DNA of 37,554 bases from Bacillota bacterium (lineage in GTDB: Bacteria; Bacillota; Clostridia; Christensenellales; Aristaeellaceae), in assembly GCA_023460055.1 (NCBI GenBank), contig JAEWRJ010000186.1, positions 1-37,554 on the forward strand. The letters are read 5' to 3'. The notes below the pieces were generated by a model. The model saw only the letters and a program-made list of their open reading frames with translations. It did no database searches and was not told where the DNA came from. Positions 17,795 through 26,098 of this stretch are shown here, piece after piece. The position numbers and the translations under genes are program-made. The first letter of the stretch is position 1, and the number at the start of each line of letters is the position of its first letter.

Positions 17795-18757
17795 ATGCGC
17801 GCGAAGATGATGATATTCAGCGGAAGTACAGAGGCATCAAGTCTCTCTCTTCGCGTACAGCAAATATTGACTGATCTGGCGGTCGCTTTCGGCCATTCAT
17901 TTATAATGGTAGAGGATAAGATATCTGAGCTTTCCATACAGGAGTATGGCAGCGCCATGACTGAAGAAGCGATCGAAGCTGCCATGCAGTGTGACGGTAC
18001 CCTTTGCGTTGCGCCGGACGAGGAAGGCATGCCGGAGCTTGCGGATGGGCTCGATTGCATCTTGCGGTGCCGCGTTTACATGATGCCGGAATGTTTAAAC
18101 GCGCATTCTCCCTTAAAAACAGGCAAGCTGCCCCGCGGCGTGCTTGCCTGTCCGATCAAGCTGGAGGAACAAGCGCTGAAAAACGCTGCTGATCATGTAT
18201 ATAGCATGGCAAAGGACTCCGGTTTGCTCATCAGTGAAATTCCCTACACCGGCAAGTATCTCCATTTGTGGGAGGAGGCTGTCCGGCCTGCCGCCGCAAG
18301 GTATTATCTGAATCAGAGGATGATGACCGATGCGCCGGGGTTCATCAAGGACATGATCAGGACACCTGACGGCATGGGGGTGCTGCTGGCAACGGCATCA
18401 GCCTGTGCCAGCGTACAGGCCGCGGCATCTGCCCTATGCGGCATAGAGTCATTTATCTATGATTCTTACTGGGATGAGCAGGGCCCCAGACTTTTCTCTG
18501 TCTGTTTGCAGAAGAACGCGGCAGGCGACAGCATCAATCCCTTTGGTCTCCTCTATGCCGCTGCCGATATGCTCAAATTCCGCTTCGGACTCAGCCGGGA
18601 AGCGGATTTTCTGCTGACCTGCCGCAACAATGTACTGAACGCCGGGTGGCGTACCTCGGATATCGCCGAGGATGGCAGCATGCGTGTGTCAACAGAGGCC
18701 ATTTTCAGTCTGATCAGTGAGCAGATTGATCTGGTGGCTGCACTGGCTGCCCACTAA
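17795..18757 (+). CDS. Isopropylmalate/isocitrate dehydrogenase-like protein, probably catalytically inactive
   Basis: No close family was recognised at first sight, but the 320 residues follow the order of beta-decarboxylating dehydrogenases such as LeuB. The N-terminal half has an FGHSF strand (32-36), GSAMTEEAIEAAMQCDG (52-68) in place of the usual LPEETLEAC..AD, and SPLK at 105-108. The middle has LLISEIPYTGKYLHLWEEA (144-162) where VDKANVLE..LW is normal, and TDAPGFIKDMIRTP (178-191) where VDAMAMHLVRSP is normal. The C-terminus, INPFGLLYAAADMLKFRFGL (247-266) and GWRTSDI (284-290), is the clearest match. Key catalytic parts are missing: the Arg/Tyr loop is gone, the FGDILSD metal aspartates are replaced by SACASVQAA (202-210), and HGSAPDIAG is not recognisable. 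This reading is by eye. It lies 14 bp after the CapA gene and 16 bp before a phosphatase-superfamily gene. Confidence 0.6.
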   Translation: MRAKMMIFSGSTEASSLSLRVQQILTDLAVAFGHSFIMVEDKISELSIQEYGSAMTEEAIEAAMQCDGTLCVAPDEEGMPELADGLDCILRCRVYMMPECLNAHSPLKTGKLPRGVLACPIKLEEQALKNAADHVYSMAKDSGLLISEIPYTGKYLHLWEEAVRPAAARYYLNQRMMTDAPGFIKDMIRTPDGMGVLLATASACASVQAAASALCGIESFIYDSYWDEQGPRLFSVCLQKNAAGDSINPFGLLYAAADMLKFRFGLSREADFLLTCRNNVLNAGWRTSDIAEDGSMRVSTEAIFSLISEQIDLVAALAAH

Positions 18758-18773
18758 ATAGCGGATCAATTCA

Positions 18774-19889
18774 ATGCAATTCCCTGACTATTCGCGCTGC
18801 GGCGTTAATCTGATAGCCTCAGTGCTTCGATACTTTGGCACGGGAAACGGCCGCAGCTGTCTGCCTGAGCTTGATGCTATTCTTTCCCGGAGGGAATACC
18901 GCAATGTTGTGCTCATGCTGTTTGACGGTATGAGCATGAATGCGCTTGAAACCCACCTTTCAAAGGATAGCTTTACAAGGCGTCAGGTCGCAACTGTTCT
19001 GTCCGCAGTATTTCCATCGACCACCACGGCCGCGACCACCAGCATTCAAAGCGGCCTGGAGCCCGGGAGGCATGGATGGATCGGGTGGACGCTTCACTTT
19101 GAACAGCTTGGAAAGAGCATTGATATATTTATTAACCGCGTTCAGTTTTCCAAGGAGTCTGCCGGGTATGAATCAGCCGTGAAGACCAGGTTTCCCTATA
19201 TACCCGTGACAGAGATGATCAACCGGTCAGGGCAGGGGAACGGACGCTGTGTATCGCCCTTTGATGATGTAATCATAAATAATATCGATGATCTGTTCAC
19301 ACAGACCAGCCGGCTGATGAGGGAAGATGGCAGGCATTATATCTATGCCTACTGGCCGGAACCTGATCATTTGATGCATGATAAAGGCTGCCGGCATGAG
19401 ACAGTGACCCGGGTGATCGCGGATATTGACAGGAGGCTTGAACTATTTTTCAACCAACTGGAGCCTGATGATCTGGTGCTTGTTACCGCGGACCACGGGC
19501 TGGTGGATGGGATTCCCGAGTTCTTTGAGGATCATCCGATACTTGAAGCCATGCTTCGCATCCCGCCATGCGTAGAGCCGCGCGCTGCCGCGCTGTACGT
19601 GAATGATGAGCATATGGAGGCTTTTCCCCAAGCCTTCAGGGCAGCCTTCGGCGATCATTACCTGTTCATGAATCAAAAACAGGCCCTTGAAAGCGGCCTG
19701 TTTGGCAAGGGGCCTATGAGAGCCGAGCTTCCGTCTCTGATCGGGGACTTTTTTGCTGTATCCGCCGGGCCATACGCCTTGTATCAGAAACGCGAGCATT
19801 GCCGTCTGACAGGTATGCATGGGGGCCTGACAGAGGCTGAAATGAACGTTCCATTGATCGTATTGCGTTCTGACAAAGGGGAGGAATGA
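18774..19889 (+). CDS. Alkaline phosphatase superfamily phosphodiesterase/nucleotide pyrophosphatase-like protein
   Basis: A 371-residue, two-zinc hydrolase of the type I phosphodiesterase/nucleotide pyrophosphatase group. Metal and nucleophile positions are visible: Asp51 in LMLFDGMS, the Thr-rich nucleophile loop FPSTTTAATTS (80-90), YWPEPDHLMHDKG with Asp198 and His202, VTADHG with Asp240 and His241, and GMHGGLTEAEMNVPLIV with His349. There is no signal peptide or membrane segment, so it appears cytosolic, unlike many relatives. Substrate is unknown; phosphodiester, phosphonate or phosphomutase-like chemistry all occur in this superfamily. The start has only a weak GGA upstream, so translation may be coupled to the preceding gene. 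Confidence 0.85.
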   Translation: MQFPDYSRCGVNLIASVLRYFGTGNGRSCLPELDAILSRREYRNVVLMLFDGMSMNALETHLSKDSFTRRQVATVLSAVFPSTTTAATTSIQSGLEPGRHGWIGWTLHFEQLGKSIDIFINRVQFSKESAGYESAVKTRFPYIPVTEMINRSGQGNGRCVSPFDDVIINNIDDLFTQTSRLMREDGRHYIYAYWPEPDHLMHDKGCRHETVTRVIADIDRRLELFFNQLEPDDLVLVTADHGLVDGIPEFFEDHPILEAMLRIPPCVEPRAAALYVNDEHMEAFPQAFRAAFGDHYLFMNQKQALESGLFGKGPMRAELPSLIGDFFAVSAGPYALYQKREHCRLTGMHGGLTEAEMNVPLIVLRSDKGEE

Positions 19890-19903
19890 TACTCTTTACC
19901 TTG

Positions 19904-20989
19904 TTATTTCGCCGGGTTGGTCGCGCCAAGTGAACGAGCTCTATCTTTTATGCCTTCTGTCATCTCGACACTGCGGTCGTTTAATATCCACACCGCTTCA
20001 ACGCCGTCCATACTCTCCACAAGGGCTCTTCCTTCCTCATAAGGCAGCAGAAAGACGACGGTGGACAGGAGATCCGCCCATCCAGAATCTTCCGTGATGA
20101 TGGTAACGGAACGCATGTAATCGGTGGGCATCAGTGTATCCGGCGAGATAAGGTGATGATAGCGCTTGCCTTCATAGACAAAATACCGCTGATAGTCTCC
20201 GCTTGTTACAACAGAGGCGTTATGCAAAAACAAAACATCCATCAGGTCGCTGTTTACGTCACCGAGTACAGACTTGTCAGGATCCTGTATCGCGACACCC
20301 CAGTTGTCACGGCCGTCCATCGGCCTGCTGCCCAAACGGACGTTTCCTCCTGCATTGATATAAAACGAGGTAACCTCGCTTTTCAGCATTTCCTGCGCCA
20401 CCAGTTCCGTTGCGTAACCCTTGGCTACGGCCCCCAGATCAATGGACAGATCGGGATCGGCGAAGAACACGCTCATGTCCGCCTCATTAAGCACAATATC
20501 GTTGATATCAGTATGAATGGCGGCCCGCTTGAGGCGCTCGGGATCCGGGAGGTAGGCCTTCTCGGGTTCTGAGATCGAATCGCTGCGCGCGTCACGCCAC
20601 AGGCTCAGCACACTGCCCAGGGCAATATTATTTTTGCCCAGCGTTTGCTCGTAATGCTCCTTGCAAAATTTGATCAGCTCAAACAGCGCTTTGTCGACAA
20701 CAACGGGGGCCTTCGAGGCCTCTTGGTTCAGCGTATATACATTATTCAGACCCTCGTAGGGATGGAAGTTATCATACAGGCGATGGTAGGTCTGGAACAT
20801 GCTTTCCGCCTGTTCGGCCGCCTTATCAAAGGCCTCCTTGCTTCGCGAAAACCCTTGTATGGTAATGACCGTATCAAAAGTCCCAAAGAAGGTCTTGGTA
20901 TACTTTTCATACGCCTGGTTTGATGAAGCACAGCCCGTTAGGCTCAGGCACAGAATCAGAATCAGGCAGACCGCAAATAAACGCTTCAT
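19904..20989 (-). CDS. apbE: ApbE-family lipoprotein, FAD:protein FMN transferase
   Basis: Transfers FMN from FAD onto Thr residues of target flavoproteins such as Rnf/Nqr subunits, outside the membrane. The 361-residue product starts with a lipoprotein signal ending LSLTGC (lipidated Cys20). Family elements follow: FFGTFDTVI, SIDLGAVAKGYATELV, YINAGGNVRLGSRP, VTSGDYQRYF, HHLISPDT and the metal region WADLLSTVVFLL. It is the last gene of the minus-strand phoH-era cluster, 9 bp after era, with a weak ribosome binding site. No rnf, nqr or other target gene is present in the window, so its substrate is unknown. It runs convergently toward the phosphatase gene with a 14-bp gap and no terminator. 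Confidence 0.93.
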   Translation of the reverse strand: MKRLFAVCLILILCLSLTGCASSNQAYEKYTKTFFGTFDTVITIQGFSRSKEAFDKAAEQAESMFQTYHRLYDNFHPYEGLNNVYTLNQEASKAPVVVDKALFELIKFCKEHYEQTLGKNNIALGSVLSLWRDARSDSISEPEKAYLPDPERLKRAAIHTDINDIVLNEADMSVFFADPDLSIDLGAVAKGYATELVAQEMLKSEVTSFYINAGGNVRLGSRPMDGRDNWGVAIQDPDKSVLGDVNSDLMDVLFLHNASVVTSGDYQRYFVYEGKRYHHLISPDTLMPTDYMRSVTIITEDSGWADLLSTVVFLLPYEEGRALVESMDGVEAVWILNDRSVEMTEGIKDRARSLGATNPAK

Positions 20990-20998
20990 ATTATGCTG

Positions 20999-21898
20999 TT
21001 AACGCTCCCAATAACCTAAAGATTTCAAATCACTGCTGCTGTCCATCCAGCCGGTGCGCACCTTGACCCAAAGTTGCAAATTGACATGGCAGCCAAGCAG
21101 CGTTTCAATATCCACCCTTGCCTGCGAGCCGATCTTTTGCATCATTTCTCCTTTGCGGCCGATGATGATGGTTTTATGAGAGGCGCGCTCGCAGTAGATA
21201 TCGGCCTGAATCTCTGTCAGATCCTTCCTGATTTCTTTAACACTCAAGACTTCCACGCCGATACCATGGGGTACCTCTTCGCGCAGGTTCATCAGCGCCT
21301 TTTCCCGGATGATCTCAGCGATCATCTGCCGCTCATTTTGATCCGTCCACAGATCGTCAGGATAGTATTTAGGCCCCTGGGGGAGATGTTTGTAAATTTC
21401 CTGCATCAGCGTATCAACGCCTTCGCCGGCTTTCGCGCTGATGGGTAATACCATATCAAAACCGGCATCGGCAAAGGATGATATGATGGGCAGAAGTTCC
21501 TGTGGACGAACCAGATCAGTCTTATTGAGCAATAGGTATTTGGGCACTTTGAAACCCTTATAGCTTTCTGCCAGTTCATGATCTTCAGGCCTTGGCTTGC
21601 TGGCATCGATCAATAAACACAGAATATCAATACCCTGCACGGCATCCTGCACTGTTTTTTCCATATATTCGCCGAGCTTCGTCTTAGGTTTATGGATACC
21701 GGGTGTATCAACGAAGACGACCTGTGAATGTTCAGTTCCCACGATCCCCAGAATCCTGTTTCGGGTGGTCTGGGGCTTTGGTGAAACGATAGATACCTTT
21801 TCGCCGACCAGCCGGTTGACCAGGGTTGATTTGCCAACATTAGGGCGTCCTACGACGGCGACGAAGCCGGAGTGAAACTGCTGCGCTGTATTATCCAT
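20999..21898 (-). CDS. era: GTPase Era
   Basis: Ras-like GTPase with a KH domain that binds the 3' end of 16S rRNA during 30S maturation. From the ATG at 21898 it has 299 residues: G1 GRPNVGKST (17-25), G3 DTPG followed by IHKP, G4 NKTD, and a C-terminal KH domain with IIIGRKGEMMQKIG followed by LWVKVRTGWMD. GGAAAGGA lies 5 nt before this ATG; an upstream in-frame ATG at 21928 would extend it into the previous gene without support. It overlaps the ybeY-cdd stop by 8 nt. Era, YbeY and PhoH are commonly grouped and act in the same 16S maturation process. Confidence 0.97.
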   Translation of the reverse strand: MDNTAQQFHSGFVAVVGRPNVGKSTLVNRLVGEKVSIVSPKPQTTRNRILGIVGTEHSQVVFVDTPGIHKPKTKLGEYMEKTVQDAVQGIDILCLLIDASKPRPEDHELAESYKGFKVPKYLLLNKTDLVRPQELLPIISSFADAGFDMVLPISAKAGEGVDTLMQEIYKHLPQGPKYYPDDLWTDQNERQMIAEIIREKALMNLREEVPHGIGVEVLSVKEIRKDLTEIQADIYCERASHKTIIIGRKGEMMQKIGSQARVDIETLLGCHVNLQLWVKVRTGWMDSSSDLKSLGYWER

Positions 21899-22799
21899 GT
21901 TGTTCCTTTCCAAGATGATCTTGTACACCGTTTGAGGGGGAGAAGCTGTGGGGCAAAAGCGCTGAGAGACTGGACTGGGCTACCTCATCCTCGCCCCAGG
22001 ACACCAGCACACGGATATCACCGCAAAACTCGCTGAGCACTTGCCGGCAGGCCCCGCAGGGCCAGGGAGGCATATCCTTGGCAGCGATGGCAATCGCGGT
22101 GAACCTTTTGGCTCCCTCACTGACTGCCTTAAAAATGGCGGTTCGCTCGGCACAGTTGGTCAAGCCGTAGGAGGCATTCTCCACATTGCAGCCCGTGAAC
22201 ATCCTCCCGTCGTCACACAGCAGGCAAGCGCCAACCTGGTAATGAGAATAGGGAACATAGGCTGCTTCCATGGCCTGCCTGGCCATTTGGATCAACACGG
22301 AATCGCTGTCTTCTCTTAATAGGCCGGCCTTTGCGAGAGCCAGTTCCTCTTTTTCGCGCATGGCAGCTTTATCCTCCTCATTCATATGATCATATCCAAA
22401 TAGATGAAACAGCCCGTGTACCAGCAGATAGCACAGTTCCCGATCAAGGGAGTGGCCATACTCTTCAGCCTGAGCGCGGGTGCGCTCCATTGAGACAACA
22501 ATATCACCCAGAAAATAAACCCGCAAATCAGGATCCCATTCCCGCCTAAGCAGTTCTGCGGCAACCGAAGCGGTCATACCCACTGGGTATCTGACGGCGG
22601 GAAAGCTAAGTACATCTGTTGCTTTATCAATGCCGCGCTGATCAAGGTTGATTTCGCGGATGCCCTCATCGTCCGTTATGTTCAGCTGAATGCAGCAGTC
22701 AAGTGTCAGGCCTTCTGCCTCCTGGGCCATATCCGCGGCGAGCCGCAGCAGATCCTCAGGGAGGTTAAAAGATGATTCGTTTTCTATGATCAGCTTCAT
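21891..22799 (-). CDS. ybeY-cdd: Fused endoribonuclease YbeY and cytidine deaminase
   Basis: A single uninterrupted 302-residue chain with two enzymes. Residues 1-155 are YbeY, the metal-dependent RNase for 16S 3'-end maturation and ribosome quality control, with ATDVLSFP (60-67) and the zinc motif HGLFHLFGYDH (128-138; His128, His132, His138). After a short acidic linker, residues 169-290 form cytidine deaminase, with Tyr/Ser-rich AAYVPYSHYQVGA, NVENASYG, catalytic CAE (Cys216, Glu218) and PCGAC (Cys248, Cys251). Both active sites look complete. In relatives the order is often ybeY-dgkA-cdd-era with separate genes; here dgkA is absent and the flanking genes are joined. I see no internal ribosome binding site for a separate cdd. 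The start overlaps the pgpH stop by 4 nt. Confidence 0.95.
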   Translation of the reverse strand: MKLIIENESSFNLPEDLLRLAADMAQEAEGLTLDCCIQLNITDDEGIREINLDQRGIDKATDVLSFPAVRYPVGMTASVAAELLRREWDPDLRVYFLGDIVVSMERTRAQAEEYGHSLDRELCYLLVHGLFHLFGYDHMNEEDKAAMREKEELALAKAGLLREDSDSVLIQMARQAMEAAYVPYSHYQVGACLLCDDGRMFTGCNVENASYGLTNCAERTAIFKAVSEGAKRFTAIAIAAKDMPPWPCGACRQVLSEFCGDIRVLVSWGEDEVAQSSLSALLPHSFSPSNGVQDHLGKEQHG

Positions 22800-25021
22800 T
22801 TGGCCTCGCTTTTAATCGAGTCAGACGGCGCGGCGACAGGAGCGGGATTAAGCCTGGAAGCGCTGAAGGTGGAGCGCATTTTAGCCAGAGGTGACTGCTT
22901 GTCGCTATCCGGATACCCGATGCGCTCATGGAATATGCCGTGAACAACAGTGGCGCAGGTGTCGCGTATCGTATATAAATCTTTTATTGTCAGAGGGGAG
23001 TTCGATAGCATACCGGTATCCAGCTTGCCCTTGATCAGCTTCCAGATGAAGGCTTTGATCTCTTCGGGCGTAGGGGCGTTGAGCGTGCGGATCGCTGCCT
23101 CCACCGTATCACAGAGCATCACGATGGCCGCCTCAGCGCTTTGAGGCGGGATGCTGTCATAGCGGAACGAGGAGTCGTCGCTTGGTTCTCCTGCCTTGGC
23201 GTAAAAATAGGCGACCAGTGAATTGCCATGGTGCTGCTCAACAATCTGCAATATTTCCCTGGGCAGGCGATACTGCCGGCCCAGAACCAGGCCGTCGCGG
23301 ATATGGGAGGTAATGATGGCTGCGGATACAGCCGGATCGGTCTGGTCATGCAGATTGCCAATCCCGATCTGGTTTTCCTTAAAATAATGCGGACGCTTAA
23401 GTTTCCCGATGTCGTGGTAATACCCGCCGAGCCTGGCTAATAACGCGTTTGCGCCGACAGCCTCAGCCGATGCCTCCGCCATATTGGCGATCAGAATGCT
23501 ATGATGATAGGTACCGGGCGCTTCCAGCAGCAGGCGGCGCAGCAAGGGATGATTGGGGTTGCTCAATGCCATCAGGCGGTCATTTGTCGGCAGGTTAAAA
23601 GCTGGCTCCAGCAAGGCCTGACCCGCAATGCACAGGATGGTGGCAATAACAATTCCGCCGCCCATATTCAAAGCCCTTTCAAGGAAGCCTGCTGTGTTGT
23701 TGCTGTACAAAAGGCCGAAACCCAGCACGGATAAGAAACCTGTCACCGCAGCGGCAGCCCCGGCCTGCAGCACGGGGGAACGCTGGATGCTCCTGCGGTT
23801 GAGGATCAGAGAGGCAACGGTCGCGGCAAGTACGGAACTGACAAGCAGCGTACCAAGATCAGTGGGGGAAGCGCTTGCGGAGCTTGACAAAACCAATGAT
23901 CCGATCAGCGCGGCACAGAGATTGACAGGCAGGGAGGGCAGCAGACCAATGGTCAGCGATAGAAGCATGGAACCGGTGATCAGGGGGGTCAGATAGATCA
24001 GCTGCAGGCTCTTTCCCAGAAAGCTGAACAAGACGGTCAGCAAAAGCGACAAATAAATGATTGCCAGATACCTTATATCGTTAAGGATTCCGGGGAAGGC
24101 CAGCCACAAAAACGCGGCCGTGGCGCATAGAGAGCACAGCACGATCAGCACAGCGCCGCCATAGAGGCGGTAATCGATCTCATTATCATTCAGCAAGCCA
24201 AGTGTGCGCAGCATATCGATTTGGTTTTGACGTATGCGGCCCTCACCTCTCACGACGATGCTTTGGCCTTGCTTGTATACAACAGGCTCCACTGCCTTCA
24301 TCGCCGCTTCCTTCGCTGTATCGGTCTGCTCCTGATCAATGACCATATTGGGGGAGATGACGGCTTTCAGAACAGGATGCACAACGTTTTGCAGCAGCCC
24401 TACACTGGTTTTATAGCCCAGGATCTGCATGATGCTGTTGATGGCAATGTTTTCCTGCCCCTGGCTAACGTGGCCTTGCATGGTGTTGCGCACCGCGCTG
24501 CGCATGGAGGAGATCAGCTCGTCAAACTGCGTCGCTGTAGCGTTCATCAGGGTGATCAGCTGGTAATCCCGAAGCGTCAGCAAGTTCAGCATGCCCGCTG
24601 CGTATTCCAGCTCTTCCTTTTCATACTGGCGCGCCGGACCGTAATCCGGCAGGGTTTCCGCGTATTGACGCACAGCGGATAGCTGGACAAAAAGATTATC
24701 AAGATTGGTCATCACCTGTTCGGTGACATCCTCCGCGAACTTATAGGTGGGTGTAACGGCGGCGGCGGCCAGGTTTCTGTTGGACTGGGTAGTAACCTCA
24801 TCCACCACGTCCTTGGTGGCAAAGATGGTGACATTGGGCACCATCCCCACTGTCAGCTGATATCGCTTGGGGGATATGGAGATAAAGGAAGCTAAAAGCA
24901 CCAGTAATGTGCCGGCGGCGATCATCAGTATTCTAAAAAGGCGCTGGCGTGAAACCAGCTTTTCATAAATCAATTGAGTTTTGCTGCCGCCGTTATTGCC
25001 CGCGCGGCTTATTTTATTCAT
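22796..25021 (-). CDS. pgpH: Membrane HD-domain phosphohydrolase, PgpH type
   Basis: The family's Listeria member PgpH hydrolyses the messenger c-di-AMP. The 741-residue protein has one N-terminal membrane helix (about 33-50), a large extracytoplasmic 7TMR-HDED domain (60-285), seven hydrophobic helices (about 288-480) and a cytosolic HD domain with YHHSILIANMAEASAEAVG, the metal motif YYHDIGKLKRP, and later TSHIRDG and EQHHG. Length and order match the family. The ATG has AGGAG 6 nt upstream and overlaps the phoH stop by 4 nt; its own stop overlaps ybeY. c-di-AMP activity is inferred from the family, and no diadenylate cyclase gene is in the window. Confidence 0.93.
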   Translation of the reverse strand: MNKISRAGNNGGSKTQLIYEKLVSRQRLFRILMIAAGTLLVLLASFISISPKRYQLTVGMVPNVTIFATKDVVDEVTTQSNRNLAAAAVTPTYKFAEDVTEQVMTNLDNLFVQLSAVRQYAETLPDYGPARQYEKEELEYAAGMLNLLTLRDYQLITLMNATATQFDELISSMRSAVRNTMQGHVSQGQENIAINSIMQILGYKTSVGLLQNVVHPVLKAVISPNMVIDQEQTDTAKEAAMKAVEPVVYKQGQSIVVRGEGRIRQNQIDMLRTLGLLNDNEIDYRLYGGAVLIVLCSLCATAAFLWLAFPGILNDIRYLAIIYLSLLLTVLFSFLGKSLQLIYLTPLITGSMLLSLTIGLLPSLPVNLCAALIGSLVLSSSASASPTDLGTLLVSSVLAATVASLILNRRSIQRSPVLQAGAAAAVTGFLSVLGFGLLYSNNTAGFLERALNMGGGIVIATILCIAGQALLEPAFNLPTNDRLMALSNPNHPLLRRLLLEAPGTYHHSILIANMAEASAEAVGANALLARLGGYYHDIGKLKRPHYFKENQIGIGNLHDQTDPAVSAAIITSHIRDGLVLGRQYRLPREILQIVEQHHGNSLVAYFYAKAGEPSDDSSFRYDSIPPQSAEAAIVMLCDTVEAAIRTLNAPTPEEIKAFIWKLIKGKLDTGMLSNSPLTIKDLYTIRDTCATVVHGIFHERIGYPDSDKQSPLAKMRSTFSASRLNPAPVAAPSDSIKSEAK

Positions 25022-25977
25022 GTCATGCTCCTGTGTTCTTCATAAGCCTGCACGATGCGCTGCACCAAATCGTTACGCACGACATCCACGCGGGTCAGGT
25101 TGACGATGCCGATATCCGGTATACCCTTTAAGACTTCCTGCGCGATATTGAGGCCGGATACCCTGCCCGGTCCCAGATCGATCTGGGTCAGATCTCCGGC
25201 AACGACGCTTCGGGCATTGCGCCCCATGCGTGTTAAAAACATTTTCATCTGCTCACCGGTGGTATTCTGAGCCTCATCCAATATGATGAAAGCGTCATTC
25301 AGCGTGCGGCCCCGCATAAACGCAAGCGGCGCCACCTCGATCGTTCCCTTCTCGATCAGGCTTTGATACGCGTCCTGCCCCATCAGATCGTACAAGGCGT
25401 CATATAAAGGACGCAGATAGGGGTCGATCTTCTGGGCCATATCACCAGGCAAAAAACCAAGCTTTTCGCCTGCTTCAACCGCAGGGCGCGTCAGAATAAT
25501 TCGTTCGACTTCTTTGTTTCGCAGCGCCAGAACCGCCAGAGCGATAGCGAGGTAGGTTTTGCCGGTACCGGCAGGGCCGATGGCCAGGGTCAACTGGTTT
25601 TTGCGTATCGAGTCGACATACTCACGCTGTCCGGCTGTTTTGCAGCGTATCCGCTGCCCGCGATATGTGTAGGCGACGATATCGCTGAATATCTCCTCCG
25701 CCCGCTCCGCGTGCCCCCGGCCGACCAGCGTGCATAAATAGCGAACCGTGCCCGCGTCGATTGACTGGCCCTCATATAGCATACGCGTGAGCTGATCGAT
25801 CACCTGTCGGGCAAGCGCGCAGGCCGGCTCTTCTCCCTGAATATGAAAACCGTTGTCACGCAATACGATGTTAACAGAAAACTCCTGCTCAATCAGTTTT
25901 ACAAACTGATCATTCATGCCAAACAGCGCCTGATACACATCCAGATTCTTTACGCTTGACGCCAAAGACCAAATCAT
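25018..25977 (-). CDS. phoH: PhoH-family ATPase
   Basis: P-loop ATPase of the PhoH/YbeZ type, usually encoded beside ybeY and thought to act with it in rRNA maturation or RNA metabolism. The 319 residues include an N-terminal KH-like part (1-100), Walker A GPAGTGKT (near 134), TRPAVEAGEKLGFLPGD, Walker B FIILDEAQNTT and the VAGDLTQIDLG segment. The ATG at 25977 abuts AAAGGAG with no spacer, so the true start may be the in-frame TTG at 25965, 12 nt from GGAG. It is the first gene of phoH-pgpH-ybeY/cdd-era-apbE, all overlapping or within 9 bp. Confidence 0.93.
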   Translation of the reverse strand: MIWSLASSVKNLDVYQALFGMNDQFVKLIEQEFSVNIVLRDNGFHIQGEEPACALARQVIDQLTRMLYEGQSIDAGTVRYLCTLVGRGHAERAEEIFSDIVAYTYRGQRIRCKTAGQREYVDSIRKNQLTLAIGPAGTGKTYLAIALAVLALRNKEVERIILTRPAVEAGEKLGFLPGDMAQKIDPYLRPLYDALYDLMGQDAYQSLIEKGTIEVAPLAFMRGRTLNDAFIILDEAQNTTGEQMKMFLTRMGRNARSVVAGDLTQIDLGPGRVSGLNIAQEVLKGIPDIGIVNLTRVDVVRNDLVQRIVQAYEEHRSMT

Positions 25978-26007
25978 CTCCTTTAAGCCGGGACTAATAC
26001 CCCTTGC

Positions 26008-26036
26008 ATTTTACTATATTTACTCTATTGAAGCAA
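26008..26036 (-). promoter_or_regulatory. Predicted promoter of the phoH-era operon
   Basis: On the minus strand TTGCTT (complement of 26031-26036) and TAAAAT (complement of 26008-26013) are 17 bp apart. Transcription would begin near 26001. The -35 box is only 3 bp from the -35 box of the divergent promoter at 26040-26068. Confidence 0.6.
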
Positions 26037-26039
26037 TCT

Positions 26040-26068
26040 TTGACGAGGCAAGGCAACTGTGCTATGAT
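26040..26068 (+). promoter_or_regulatory. Predicted promoter of the glycosyltransferase gene
   Basis: TTGACG (26040-26045) and TATGAT (26063-26068) with a 17-bp spacer form a near-consensus sigma-A promoter. The transcript would start near 26075, 24 nt before the gene. Confidence 0.75.
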
Positions 26069-26098
26069 GCCCACACCAAAAACAAGGAAGTGCTCTTG

